NCBI RefSeq assembly: GCF_016919445.1
Contig: NZ_CP070356.1
Coordinates: 379,501 to 443,500, forward strand
Reading direction: 5' to 3'
DNA from: Pseudomonas sp. PDNC002
GTDB taxonomy: Bacteria; Pseudomonadota; Gammaproteobacteria; Pseudomonadales; Pseudomonadaceae
Length of the DNA stretch: 64,000 nt
Shown: piece by piece, positions 10,415 to 18,333 of the stretch
Position numbering within the stretch: the stretch's first letter is position 1
Layout: every line of letters starts with the position of its first letter
Program-made: the position numbers and the translations under genes
The notes under the pieces: generated by a model
Database searches by the model: none
Told to the model about the DNA's origin: nothing
The model's input: only the letters and a program-made list of their open reading frames with translations

Positions 10415-10858
10415 AAGCCCCTCTCCCCTGCCCTCTCCCTGAAGGGAGAGGGAGTAGTCCGCACCATCTGACGCCACAACCCTATCCTGCACCGTTCAGT
10501 TCCCTCTCCTTCAGGGAGAGGGAGTAGTCCGCACCGGCTGACGCCACAACCCCATCCCGCACCGTTCAGTTCCTCTCCCTTCAGGGAGAGGGAGTAGTTC
10601 GCACCGGCTGACGCCACAACCCCATCCCGCACCGTTCAGTTCCTCTCCCTTCAGGGAGAGGGAGTAGTTCGCACCGGCTGACGCCACAACCCCATCCTGC
10701 ACCGTTCAGTCCCCTCTCCCTTCAGGGAGAGGGAGTAGCTCGCACCGGCTGACGCCATAACCCCATCCTGCACCGTTCAGTCCCCTCTCCCTTCAGGGAG
10801 AGGGTTAGGGAGAGGGCAGGCCAGACCAGTGTGATAACAGGCCGAGATTGGCGAGAGA
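10415..10858. repeat. Tandem array, five copies of a 70-bp unit
   Basis: No gene is supported here. The motif GCACCGGCTGACGCCA recurs at 10461 (variant), 10531, 10601, 10671 and 10742, giving steps of 70, 70, 70 and 71 bp. Each unit holds a perfect hairpin CCTCTCCC-TTCA-GGGAGAGG plus a spacer with GCACCGTTCAGT. Copies differ by only a few substitutions, indicating recent expansion. The flanks carry single half-hairpins (10422-10440 and 10796-10818). Short frames inside it (for example 10396-10702) are repeat translations. The array separates the convergent queG and orn genes. Confidence 0.95.
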
Positions 10859-11401
10859 CTAGAGCTTGATGAAGTGCTCGCGGTAGTAGCGCAGCTCGGC
10901 GATGGATTCGCGGATGTCGTCCAGCGCCAGGTGGGTGTTGCCCTTCTTGAAGCCGTCACGCACCTGCGGCGCCCAGCGAGCGGCCAGTTCCTTGAGGGTG
11001 GAGACGTCCAGGTTGCGGTAGTGGAAGTAGCCTTCCAGCTTCGGCATGTGGCGATAGAGGAAGCGGCGGTCCTGGCAGATGCTGTTGCCGCAGATCGGCG
11101 AGCTGCGCTTGGGCACCCACTTTTCCAGGAAGGCGATGGTCATCGCCTCGGCTTCGGCCGCCGAGATGGTGCTTTCGCGCACGCGCTGGGTCAGGCCGGA
11201 CTGGCCGTGCTGGCGGGTGTTCCACTCGTCCATGCCGGCGAGCAGCTCCTCGCTCTGGTGCACGGCGATCACCGGGCCTTCTTCGAGGATGTTCAGGTCG
11301 CTGTCGGTGACGATGGTCGCCATCTCGATGATGACGTCCTTGTCCGGGTCGAGGCCGGTCATTTCCAGGTCGATCCAGATCAGGTTCTGCGGGTTCTGCA
11401 T
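10859..11401 (-). CDS. orn: Oligoribonuclease Orn
   Basis: 3'-5' exonuclease that degrades diribonucleotides, including pGpG from c-di-GMP breakdown. The 180-residue DEDDh enzyme has WIDLEMTG with Asp11 and Glu13, the [12 protein letters not shown] block with its catalytic Asp, and [10 protein letters not shown] carrying the final His and Asp. The start ATG 11401 is preceded by GAGGAG at seven-base spacing. It is divergent from rsgA, as in P. aeruginosa. Confidence 0.98.
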   Translation of the reverse strand: MQNPQNLIWIDLEMTGLDPDKDVIIEMATIVTDSDLNILEEGPVIAVHQSEELLAGMDEWNTRQHGQSGLTQRVRESTISAAEAEAMTIAFLEKWVPKRSSPICGNSICQDRRFLYRHMPKLEGYFHYRNLDVSTLKELAARWAPQVRDGFKKGNTHLALDDIRESIAELRYYREHFIKL

Positions 11402-11427
11402 GATGGGGCTCCTCAGCTCAGCCCTCT

Positions 11428-11462
11428 AGTTTAGCGGGAAGCGCACCAGTGCATGCTAAACT
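11428..11462. promoter_or_regulatory. Candidate back-to-back promoter pair for orn and rsgA
   Basis: A perfect 8-bp inverted repeat, AGTTTAGC at 11428-11435 and GCTAAACT at 11455-11462, is separated by 19 bp in the short gap between the divergent genes. Each arm supplies a TAAACT hexamer that could be a -10 box pointing outward: rsgA on plus, orn on minus. No clear TTGACA-like -35 boxes are visible, so this could instead be an operator. Confidence 0.35.
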
Positions 11463-11490
11463 GCGGCGCGATTTTCCCTGTGGATACCCT

Positions 11491-12522
11491 ATGGCCAAGC
11501 GTCACCTCACCCGCCGGCAGAGCTGGCGGATCGAAAAAGTCCAGGAAGAGCGCGCTGCCCGCGCCGCCAAGCGTGAGTCACGCGCCCTGGAAGAGCTGGA
11601 AGGCGGCGACCTGGGTCCGGAGCAGACCGGGCAGGTGATTGCCCACTTCGGGGTGCAGGTGGAGGTCGAGGCCCAGGAAGGCGACCACGCCGGCCAGGTA
11701 TTCCGCTGCCACCTGCGCGCCAACCTGCCGACACTGGTAACCGGCGACCAGGTGGTCTGGCGCCCGGGCAACCAGGGCATCGGCGTGATCGTCGCGCAGC
11801 TGCCGCGGACCTCCGAGCTGTGCCGCCCGGACATGCGCGGTGTGCTCAAGCCAGTGGCGGCCAACGTCGACCGCATCGTCATCGTCTTCGCGCCGCGCCC
11901 GGAACCCCACGCTAACCTGATCGACCGCTACCTGGTGGCCGCCGAACACGCCGGCATCAAGCCGTTGCTGCTGATGAACAAGGCTGACCTGATCGACGAC
12001 GAGAACGCGCCGTTCCTCGACTCGCTGCTGGGCACCTACCGTGAGCTGGGCTACCCGTTGCTGGAGGTCTCGGCCTTCAACGGCCTGGCGATGGACGCCC
12101 TGCGCGCCGCGCTGAACGAGCATGTCAGCGTGTTCGTCGGGCAGTCCGGCGTCGGCAAATCCTCGCTGGTCAACGCACTGTTGCCGGGCGTCGACACCCG
12201 TGTCGGCGAATTGTCGGAAGTCACCGGCAAGGGCACCCACACCACCACCACCGCGCGGTTGTTCCACTTCCCCGCCGGCGGCGACCTGATCGACTCCCCC
12301 GGCATCCGCGAATTCGGCCTCGGTCATGTCAGCCGCGACGACGTGGAAGCCGGTTTCATCGAATTCCACGACCTGCTCGGCCACTGCCGCTTCCGTGACT
12401 GCAAGCACGACCGCGAACCGGGCTGCGCATTGCTCAAGGCGCTGGAGGACGGACGTATCTCGCCGCAGCGGATGAACAGCTACCGGCACATCCTCGCCAG
12501 CCTGCCGGAAGACGAGTACTAG
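11491..12522 (+). CDS. rsgA: Small ribosomal subunit biogenesis GTPase RsgA
   Basis: Late-stage 30S assembly GTPase with a circularly permuted G domain. ATG 11491 gives 343 residues: a basic N-terminal tail ([16 protein letters not shown]), an OB fold, then G4 (NKADL) ahead of G1 (GQSGVGKSS, about 217-225) and G3 (DSPG), and a C-terminal zinc knuckle [14 protein letters not shown]. The order G4-G1-G3 is diagnostic. A 14-codon upstream extension is possible but homologues start [10 protein letters not shown]. Confidence 0.97.
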   Translation: MAKRHLTRRQSWRIEKVQEERAARAAKRESRALEELEGGDLGPEQTGQVIAHFGVQVEVEAQEGDHAGQVFRCHLRANLPTLVTGDQVVWRPGNQGIGVIVAQLPRTSELCRPDMRGVLKPVAANVDRIVIVFAPRPEPHANLIDRYLVAAEHAGIKPLLLMNKADLIDDENAPFLDSLLGTYRELGYPLLEVSAFNGLAMDALRAALNEHVSVFVGQSGVGKSSLVNALLPGVDTRVGELSEVTGKGTHTTTTARLFHFPAGGDLIDSPGIREFGLGHVSRDDVEAGFIEFHDLLGHCRFRDCKHDREPGCALLKALEDGRISPQRMNSYRHILASLPEDEY

Positions 12523-12578
12523 CCGAGCCGCAGGGCGCATAACGCCTCAAGCCTGCACCTGACTGCCCGCACCTGACT

Positions 12579-12679
12579 GTAGGAGCGGAGCTTCTCCGCG
12601 AAATCCCGGCGAAGCCGGGACGACATTGCAACCAAATCGCCGGCCTATCGGCCGGATCGCGGACAAGGTCCGCTCCTAC
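12579..12679. repeat. REP element pair (inverted)
   Basis: GTAGGAGCGGAGCTTCTCCGCGA at 12579 and TCGCGGACAAGGTCCGCTCCTAC ending at 12679 are inverted copies of the Pseudomonas REP family, separated by about 55 bp that include a CCCGGCGAAGCCGGG hairpin and CCGGCCTATCGGCCGG. It lies between the convergent rsgA and motB. Confidence 0.85.
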
Positions 12680-12721
12680 GAAAGCCCGCCTGGTGTTCGC
12701 GGTGCATTAGGGCGCAATGAA

Positions 12722-12750
12722 GAAGGCCAGCGGATCCGCTGGCCTTTTTC
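12722..12750 (+). terminator. Rho-independent terminator of rsgA
   Basis: A 10-bp stem AAGGCCAGCG-GATC-CGCTGGCCTT is followed by TTTTTC on the plus strand, six bases before the motB stop. On the minus strand the stem is followed only by CTTCTTC, so termination of motB there would be weaker. Confidence 0.85.
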
Positions 12751-12755
12751 GTTTG

Positions 12756-13814
12756 CTACTGCTGCTTGTTCAGCTCGTCGAGCTTCAGCGTGCCGCCGTC
12801 GTCAAAGAGATTGAGCTTCTGCTTGAGCTGGTCCGGCGGTAGCGGATCGGTCTGCCCGGCCGTCGGCTGGGCAGGCGAACCACTGGGCACAGCGGCGCCC
12901 GGAGCAGCGGGAGCCCCGCCATCGGCGGGCTTGTCGCTGCCGCCATCCTGGCCCTCGATGGCGCGCTGGGCCTTCTTGGTCAGAACGATGATGTCGATGC
13001 GGCGGTTCACCGGGTTCAGCGGCTGATCCCGGTCGAACAGCGCCGAGGATGCATAGCCGACCACGCGGGCGATCTGGTCTTCCGGGTAGCCGCCGGCTTC
13101 CAGCGTACGGCGCGCCGCGTTGGCGCGGTTGGCCGAGAGCTCCCAGTTGCCGAAATCGCCGTTGCCCGCGTAGGGCTTGGCGTCGGTGTGGCCGCTGATG
13201 CTGATCTTGTTCGGCACCTGCTTGATGGTCTCCGCCAGCGCCAGCAGGATGTCCTCGAAGTACGGCTGCAAGCGCGCGCTGCCCAGGTCGAACATCGGCC
13301 GGTTGTCCGAATCGACGATCTGGATGCGCAGGCCGTCCTGGGTGATCTCGAACAGGATCTGGTCCTTGAAGCGCTTGAGCGTCGGGTTCTCGTCGACCTT
13401 GTTCTGCAATTCCTGCAGCAGCAGCTCCAGGCGCTCCTTCTCGACCTTCTCGGCGACGTCCTCGGCCTGCTGTTCGTTGATCTTGGCGTTCTCGTCCGGG
13501 TTGATCCGCGTCTCGTCGGCGTCCGGCTGGGCCTGGATCTGCGGGTTCAGCGTCTTGTCCGGCGCCGGCGTCGGCGTGCCGCCCAGGTCGATGACGTAGG
13601 GGCTGGCGCTCTCGGTGAAGCCGATGGGGTCCTGGAAGTAGCCGGAGATGGCCTTCTTCTGCTCAGGCGTGGCCGACGACAGCAGCCAGAGCACAAGGAA
13701 GAACGCCATCATGGCGGTGGCGAAGTCGGCGAAGGCGATCTTCCAGCCACCGCCATGGTGGCCGGCGGCATAGCGCTTGACGCGCTTGACGATGATCGGC
13801 TGGTTGTTATCCAT
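12756..13814 (-). CDS. motB: Flagellar stator protein MotB
   Basis: Proton-channel and peptidoglycan-anchoring stator subunit. The 352-residue protein has a short cytoplasmic N-terminus, one membrane helix holding the proton-carrying Asp30 (FADFATAMMAFFLVLW), a plug/linker region, and an OmpA-like domain at about 170-280 with ISGHTDAKPY and NRRIDIIVLTKK. The C-terminal tail is Pro/Ala/Gly-rich. It lies 2 bp after motA. The MotAB set is one of the two stators of P. aeruginosa (the other being MotCD, not in this window). Confidence 0.97.
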   Translation of the reverse strand: MDNNQPIIVKRVKRYAAGHHGGGWKIAFADFATAMMAFFLVLWLLSSATPEQKKAISGYFQDPIGFTESASPYVIDLGGTPTPAPDKTLNPQIQAQPDADETRINPDENAKINEQQAEDVAEKVEKERLELLLQELQNKVDENPTLKRFKDQILFEITQDGLRIQIVDSDNRPMFDLGSARLQPYFEDILLALAETIKQVPNKISISGHTDAKPYAGNGDFGNWELSANRANAARRTLEAGGYPEDQIARVVGYASSALFDRDQPLNPVNRRIDIIVLTKKAQRAIEGQDGGSDKPADGGAPAAPGAAVPSGSPAQPTAGQTDPLPPDQLKQKLNLFDDGGTLKLDELNKQQ

Positions 13815-13816
13815 GC

Positions 13817-14668
13817 TTAGCGCCCACGTACCGCCTGTTCCAGCTCACTGAAGCTGGGACGGTGCGCCGGCAGCAGCACCTTGCGGCCGAACTCAACGGC
13901 CAGCGACGGCGGCATGCCGGAGGCGGACGCCACCAGGCAGGCCTTGATCGACTCGTACAGGTTCAGCTCTTCCTTGGCGTCATGCTCCAGAGCGTTGGAC
14001 AGCGGACCGACGAAGCCGTAGGCAGCGAGAATACCGAGGAAGGTGCCCACCAGCGCCGCGGCGACGTGGTGGCCGATTTCGGCCTGGCTGCCCTGGCCGA
14101 GCAGGGCCATGGTGATCACGATGCCAAGCACCGCGGCGACGATACCGAAGCCTGGCAAGGCGTCGGCGACACGGGTCACGGCATGGGCCGGGTGTTCGAG
14201 GTCTTCCTTCAGGCTACCCAACTCCATGTCGAACAAGCCTTCCAGTTCGTGGGGGGCCATGTTCCCGGAGGACATGATGCGCAGGTAGTCGCAGATGTAT
14301 GCAGTCATGCGCTCGTCTTTCAGCACCGCCGGGTACTTGCTGAAGATCGGGCTGGCGGCCGGGTCCTCGACGTCGGCCTCGATGGCCATCATGCCTTCGC
14401 GGCGGCTCTTGTTGAGCACTTCGTAAAGCATGCCCAGCACTTCCAGGTAGAAGGTGTGGGTGAAGCGGTTGCCGAACATCTTCGGCGCCTTCTTCAGCAC
14501 GGTCATGAAGGTGCTGCCAGGGTTGGCCTGGAGGAACGCGCCCAGCGCGGCGCCGCCGATGATCAGCACTTCGAACGGCTGGATGATGGCCGCGATCTTG
14601 CCGCCGGAGAGCATGTAGCCGCCGAGCACGCTACCCAGAATGACGATGATGCCGATGATTTTTGCCAT
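13817..14668 (-). CDS. motA: Flagellar stator protein MotA
   Basis: Four-helix membrane subunit of the flagellar stator; its cytoplasmic loop contacts the rotor protein FliG. The 283-residue sequence starts with MAKIIGIIVILGSVLGGYML, has a second helix near 30-50, a charged cytoplasmic domain with SRREGMMAIEADVEDP, and helices 3 and 4 around 170-220 (LPGFGIVAAVLGIVITM..FLGILAAYGFVGP). It is immediately followed by motB and preceded by a FliA-type promoter. Confidence 0.97.
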   Translation of the reverse strand: MAKIIGIIVILGSVLGGYMLSGGKIAAIIQPFEVLIIGGAALGAFLQANPGSTFMTVLKKAPKMFGNRFTHTFYLEVLGMLYEVLNKSRREGMMAIEADVEDPAASPIFSKYPAVLKDERMTAYICDYLRIMSSGNMAPHELEGLFDMELGSLKEDLEHPAHAVTRVADALPGFGIVAAVLGIVITMALLGQGSQAEIGHHVAAALVGTFLGILAAYGFVGPLSNALEHDAKEELNLYESIKACLVASASGMPPSLAVEFGRKVLLPAHRPSFSELEQAVRGR

Positions 14669-14724
14669 GGGGACCGGACTGAAACTGTGAACAGAAAGGA
14701 GGCATGATTCCCGCCTCCCTGTTG

Positions 14725-14751
14725 TTATCGGAGATTTCGGGCAAGACTATA
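14725..14751 (-). promoter_or_regulatory. Sigma-28 (FliA) promoter of motAB
   Basis: Read on the minus strand, TATAGTCT-N11-TCCGATAA matches the FliA consensus TAAAGTTT-N11-GCCGATAA at 6 of 8 and 6-7 of 8 bases with the exact 11-base spacer. It lies 57 bp before the motA ATG. Downstream in the leader is a GGAGGC..GCCTCC hairpin (about 14697-14720). Class IV flagellar control of stator genes is the established pattern. Confidence 0.65.
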
Positions 14752-14788
14752 GGCCGAAAACACTAAAAACCAGTTCGGCGCCTCTCGC

Positions 14789-16312
14789 ATGTCTAACCAA
14801 GTGCTTCATCCAGAGCGTCTCAAGGCCTGGCTCTCCCAGCTGGAAGATCTGCCATTGCCCGTTCCTCTGGAGCAACGCGACGACATTCGCCGGGCGCTGA
14901 ACGACAGCCGCCGCTCCATCCGCGATATCTCCGATCTGTTGCAGGACGCCCCGACCCTGGCCTTCGCCATCCTGCGCGAAGCCAACCGCGCCGAGAGCGC
15001 GCGCAGCAATCCGGCGGAAAGCCTGGAAGTCGCCCTCAACCGCCTGGGCCTGACCCGCGTCACTCAATTGCTCGACAGCCTGCCGGCAATGCCCGAAGCG
15101 CAGATGCCTCGCGCGCTGAGCCAACTGCTGCTGATCAGCCGCCACGCCATGCAGCAGGCCAGCGGCCTGTTCGCCAACCGCCTGGCGCGACTCTGGCAGG
15201 AAATCCACTGGGGCAGCCTGTTCACCCTCGCGCCGTTATGGGCGCTGGCGACCGCCAGGCCGGAACTGCTGGAAACCTGGCAGCGCCAGGTTTACGGGCT
15301 GGGTCGCTGCAGCAGCGAAGTTGAAGAAGAACTGCTCGGCACCCGGCTGCTGCCGCTGTGCCGCGAGCTGGCCGAGCGCTGGCGCCTGCCCGACTGGGTC
15401 GGCCAGGGCTACGCCCTGCTCAGCGACGACAAGCGCCTGCTGGTGCGTGCCCTGCATGTGGCCCATACCGAGCCCGAACCACTGGGGCAGCAGCAGCGCC
15501 TGGACGCCGATCCGGAATTGCAGCGCTGGCTGACCCGTCCGGCCAATACCATCCTCCTTGCCAATAGCCTCGCCACGGCCGCCCACCAGTCCTGGGGCGG
15601 CGTGCACATGCTGCGCTGGCAACGCCTGACCAGCCTCTATCTGCAGATGCCGCTGGAAGAATTGCAGCAGACCGTCCATGGCCTCGCCGCGCAAAGCGCC
15701 CGCCGCCACGCCCGGCCCCAGCTCTGGCACCCGGCCGAGGCGCTGCTCTGGCCCTGGGATGCGCGCCGCTGGAACAACGGTCCGAAGGCGGACGAGCCGG
15801 CCAAGGCGCCGGATACCCTGGCCGAGTGGCGCCAGCACTGCACCCACCTGATGCAGACGCCCAGCCCGTTCGGCAACGCCGTGCAACTGCTCGACTGCGC
15901 CAGCGCCGCGCTCCAGGCCTGCGGACTGCAGCGCGGATTGATCCTGCTGGCCGACAAGGGCGGCAGCTGGCTGCAGGCACGCCGGCATTTCGGCCTGGAC
16001 AGCGAAATCGGCGATTTCAAGCTGGAAGTTGCCGCCAGCCCGCTGCTGCGCAAACTCCTGCAACAACCCGGACAACTGCGCCTGAGCCCGGCCAACATGG
16101 CCGAGTTCTCGGCCGTGATTCCCGGCGCACTGAAAGCGCTGATTCCCAGCGAGCACCTGCTGCTGCGCTCGCTGGGCAACGGCTCGCGGGTGGTCATGCT
16201 GCTCGCCGCCGATCGCCACGGACACCCCCTGGCGGACCTGCACGCCCAAGCCTTCGGGCGCACCGCACAGTGCATCGAGCACGCCGTGAAGCAGATGGCG
16301 CGGGGCGCCTGA
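14789..16312 (+). CDS. HDOD-domain protein with C-terminal GAF-like region
   Basis: 507-residue cytoplasmic protein. Residues about 15-210 resemble an HDOD domain (SLEVALNRLGLTRVTQLL, then a helical RHAMQQASGLFANRLARL stretch), a non-hydrolytic relative of HD-GYP often found in signalling proteins. Residues about 350-505 look like a GAF-type sensor fold (LLDCASAALQACGLQRGLILLADKGG). It has no membrane segment or signal peptide. It sits between motA and rhdA as in P. aeruginosa, but the biochemical role is not established from the sequence. The Shine-Dalgarno site is weak. Confidence 0.8.
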   Translation: MSNQVLHPERLKAWLSQLEDLPLPVPLEQRDDIRRALNDSRRSIRDISDLLQDAPTLAFAILREANRAESARSNPAESLEVALNRLGLTRVTQLLDSLPAMPEAQMPRALSQLLLISRHAMQQASGLFANRLARLWQEIHWGSLFTLAPLWALATARPELLETWQRQVYGLGRCSSEVEEELLGTRLLPLCRELAERWRLPDWVGQGYALLSDDKRLLVRALHVAHTEPEPLGQQQRLDADPELQRWLTRPANTILLANSLATAAHQSWGGVHMLRWQRLTSLYLQMPLEELQQTVHGLAAQSARRHARPQLWHPAEALLWPWDARRWNNGPKADEPAKAPDTLAEWRQHCTHLMQTPSPFGNAVQLLDCASAALQACGLQRGLILLADKGGSWLQARRHFGLDSEIGDFKLEVAASPLLRKLLQQPGQLRLSPANMAEFSAVIPGALKALIPSEHLLLRSLGNGSRVVMLLAADRHGHPLADLHAQAFGRTAQCIEHAVKQMARGA

Positions 16313-16323
16313 ACCGCGAAAGG

Positions 16324-16352
16324 TTTGCGCACCGGCGCGTCCCCTTTAAACT
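16324..16352 (+). promoter_or_regulatory. Candidate sigma-70 promoter upstream of rhdA
   Basis: TTTGCG (16324-16329) and TAAACT (16347-16352) are separated by 17 bp, starting 11 bp after the HDOD gene stop and ending 72 bp before rhdA. The match is moderate (3/6 and 4/6). Confidence 0.35.
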
Positions 16353-16424
16353 AGCGGCCCTCATGGGGTAATCCAGGGCACCCGCTCACGTTGCTCCCCA
16401 CCGTTCCCGCCGGGAGACTCCGAC

Positions 16425-17240
16425 ATGTCCGCCTTCTCCACCCTGCCCCTGGTGATCGAACCGGCTGACCTCGCCAGCCGCCTCGACGCCCCCGAACTGA
16501 TCCTGGTCGACCTGACCAGCGCCGCGCGCTACGCCCAGGGCCATATCCCCGGCGCCCGCTTCGTCGCCCCCGCGCGCACCCAGCTGGGCGGCACGCCGGC
16601 TCCGGGCCTGCTGCCGGCCAAGGCCGACCTCGAAGCGCTGTTCGGCGAGCTGGGCCACAACCCTGACGCCGTCTACGTGGTCTACGACGACGAAGGCGGC
16701 GGCTGGGCCGGTCGCTTCATCTGGCTGCTGGATGTCATCGGCCACCACACGTACCACTACGTCGACGGCGGCCTGCACGCCTGGCTCGCCGACGGCCTGC
16801 CGCTGAGCCAGGAAGTCCCCGCGCCGGCCGGTGGCGCGCTGCCACTGACCCTGCACGACGAGCCGACCGCCACCCGCGAATACCTGCAGAGCCGCCTGGG
16901 CGCCGCCGACCTGGCCATCTGGGACGCGCGCAACCCCAGCGAGTACAGCGGCCAGAAAGTCCTCGCCGCCAAAGGCGGGCACGTGCCCGGTGCCGTCAAT
17001 TTCGAATGGACCGCCGGCATGGACCCGGCCCGCGCGCTGCGCATCCGTACCGATATGCCGCAGATCCTCAAGGACCTGGGCATCACCCCTGACAAGGAAG
17101 TGATCACCCACTGCCAGACCCATCACCGTTCCGGCTTCACCTACCTGGTGGCCAAGGCCCTCGGCTATCCGAAGGTCAAGGGCTATGCCGGTTCCTGGTC
17201 GGAATGGGGCAACCATCCCGACACCCCCGTAGAGGTTTAA
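16425..17240 (+). CDS. rhdA: Thiosulfate sulfurtransferase (rhodanese) RhdA
   Basis: Transfers sulfane sulfur from thiosulfate to cyanide or other acceptors. The 271-residue protein has two rhodanese domains; the N-terminal one is inactive and the C-terminal one carries the active loop HCQTHHRSG with Cys230, the same loop and position as Azotobacter vinelandii RhdA and unlike the CRXGX loops of most rhodaneses. GAVNFEW and YAGSWSEWGN are also family motifs. A GGGAG site precedes the ATG. It ends three bases before psd and is probably cotranscribed with it. Confidence 0.95.
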   Translation: MSAFSTLPLVIEPADLASRLDAPELILVDLTSAARYAQGHIPGARFVAPARTQLGGTPAPGLLPAKADLEALFGELGHNPDAVYVVYDDEGGGWAGRFIWLLDVIGHHTYHYVDGGLHAWLADGLPLSQEVPAPAGGALPLTLHDEPTATREYLQSRLGAADLAIWDARNPSEYSGQKVLAAKGGHVPGAVNFEWTAGMDPARALRIRTDMPQILKDLGITPDKEVITHCQTHHRSGFTYLVAKALGYPKVKGYAGSWSEWGNHPDTPVEV

Positions 17241-17243
17241 GGA

Positions 17244-18113
17244 ATGTCGTTCAAAGATCGTCTGTTCATCCTCAGCCAGTACCTGCTGCCGCATCACCTG
17301 CTGTCGCGCCTGATCGGCTGCGCGGCCGAGTGCCGCGCCCCCTGGTTCAAGGACCGCCTGATCCCCTGGTTCGCCCGCCGCTACCAGGTGGACATGCGCG
17401 AAGCCCAGGTCGAGGACCTGCGCGCCTATGAGCACTTCAACGCCTTCTTCACCCGCGCCCTGAAAGACGGTGCACGCCCGCTGGACGAAACCGATGGCGC
17501 GGTGCTCTGCCCCGCCGACGGCGCCATCAGCCAGCTCGGCCCGATCGAGCACGGCCGCGTATTCCAGGCCAAGGGCCACAGCTACAGCCTGATGGAACTG
17601 CTGGGCGGTGACGCCGAGCGCGCCGCGCCCTTCATGGGCGGCGAATTCGCCACCGTCTACCTGTCGCCCAAGGACTACCACCGCGTGCACATGCCGCTGG
17701 CCGGCACCCTGCGCGAGATGGTCTACGTGCCGGGCCGCCTGTTCTCGGTGAACCAGCTGACTGCCGAACAGGTGCCGGAACTCTTCGCCCGCAACGAGCG
17801 CGTGGTGTGCATCTTCGACACCGAGCGCGGGCCGATGGCCGTGGTGCTGGTGGGCGCGATGATCGTGGCCTCCATCGAAACCGTCTGGGCCGGCCTGGTC
17901 ACGCCGCCCAAGCGTGAGCTGAAATCCTTCTCCTACGGCGAGGCCGCTCGCGCGCCGATCCACCTGGAGAAAGGCGCCGAGCTGGGCCGCTTCAAGCTGG
18001 GCTCGACCGCCATCGTGCTGTTCGGACCGGAGCAGGTGAGCTGGGCGGAAAACCTCGCCGCCACCAGCGCCGTGCGCATGGGCGAGCGCCTGGGTGGTGC
18101 GCGCCAGGGCTAG
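17244..18113 (+). CDS. psd: Phosphatidylserine decarboxylase
   Basis: Pyruvoyl enzyme that converts phosphatidylserine to phosphatidylethanolamine at the inner membrane. The 289-residue proenzyme contains the self-cleavage motif LGST with Ser254 as the future pyruvoyl group, and the HRVHMPLAG block and YLSPKDYH motif around residues 140-155. GAGG from the end of rhdA serves as ribosome binding site, eight bases before the ATG. The length is normal for the bacterial family. Confidence 0.97.
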   Translation: MSFKDRLFILSQYLLPHHLLSRLIGCAAECRAPWFKDRLIPWFARRYQVDMREAQVEDLRAYEHFNAFFTRALKDGARPLDETDGAVLCPADGAISQLGPIEHGRVFQAKGHSYSLMELLGGDAERAAPFMGGEFATVYLSPKDYHRVHMPLAGTLREMVYVPGRLFSVNQLTAEQVPELFARNERVVCIFDTERGPMAVVLVGAMIVASIETVWAGLVTPPKRELKSFSYGEAARAPIHLEKGAELGRFKLGSTAIVLFGPEQVSWAENLAATSAVRMGERLGGARQG

Positions 18114-18116
18114 GAA

Positions 18117-18251
18117 CCTGTCTACGATCTGCTGCGCGTCAGCCGTAGGGCGCAGGAAAGCGCCCTCGGAGGCTCACTTACAGCGCGTAAACTCCGCTCC
18201 TCGGGTGCTTTGCGCCTACGACGGCGCCAGCTCGCAAGGATCGTAAACAGA
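18117..18251. repeat. Long imperfect intergenic palindrome
   Basis: Outer arms CTGTCTACGATCT (18118-18130) and AGGATCGTAAACAG (18237-18250) are inverted copies, and the interior pairs almost throughout: GCCGTAGGGCGCAGGAAAGCGCCC against GGGTGCTTTGCGCCTACGACGG. The centre reads GCTCACTTAC-AGCGC-GTAAACTCCGC. There is no gene. A second copy with the same core lies at 49064-49183. Confidence 0.7.
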
Positions 18252-18333
18252 CTCCAACGCCGGCTTTCTATAAGGCGGACGGCCAATGAGCCGCCCGCCA
18301 CCGCTTCTCGCCTCATCGTGCTAGTTCCCTGCC

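Noticed and set aside
10396-10702. Two overlapping short frames with repeated SLSLKGEELNGAGWG sequence
   Set aside because: They are translations of the 70-bp DNA repeat, without ribosome binding sites or homology.
10441-10805. CRISPR array
   Set aside because: The 70-bp units are contiguous near-identical repeats with no unique spacers and no cas genes nearby; the 46051-46440 array is rejected for the same reason.
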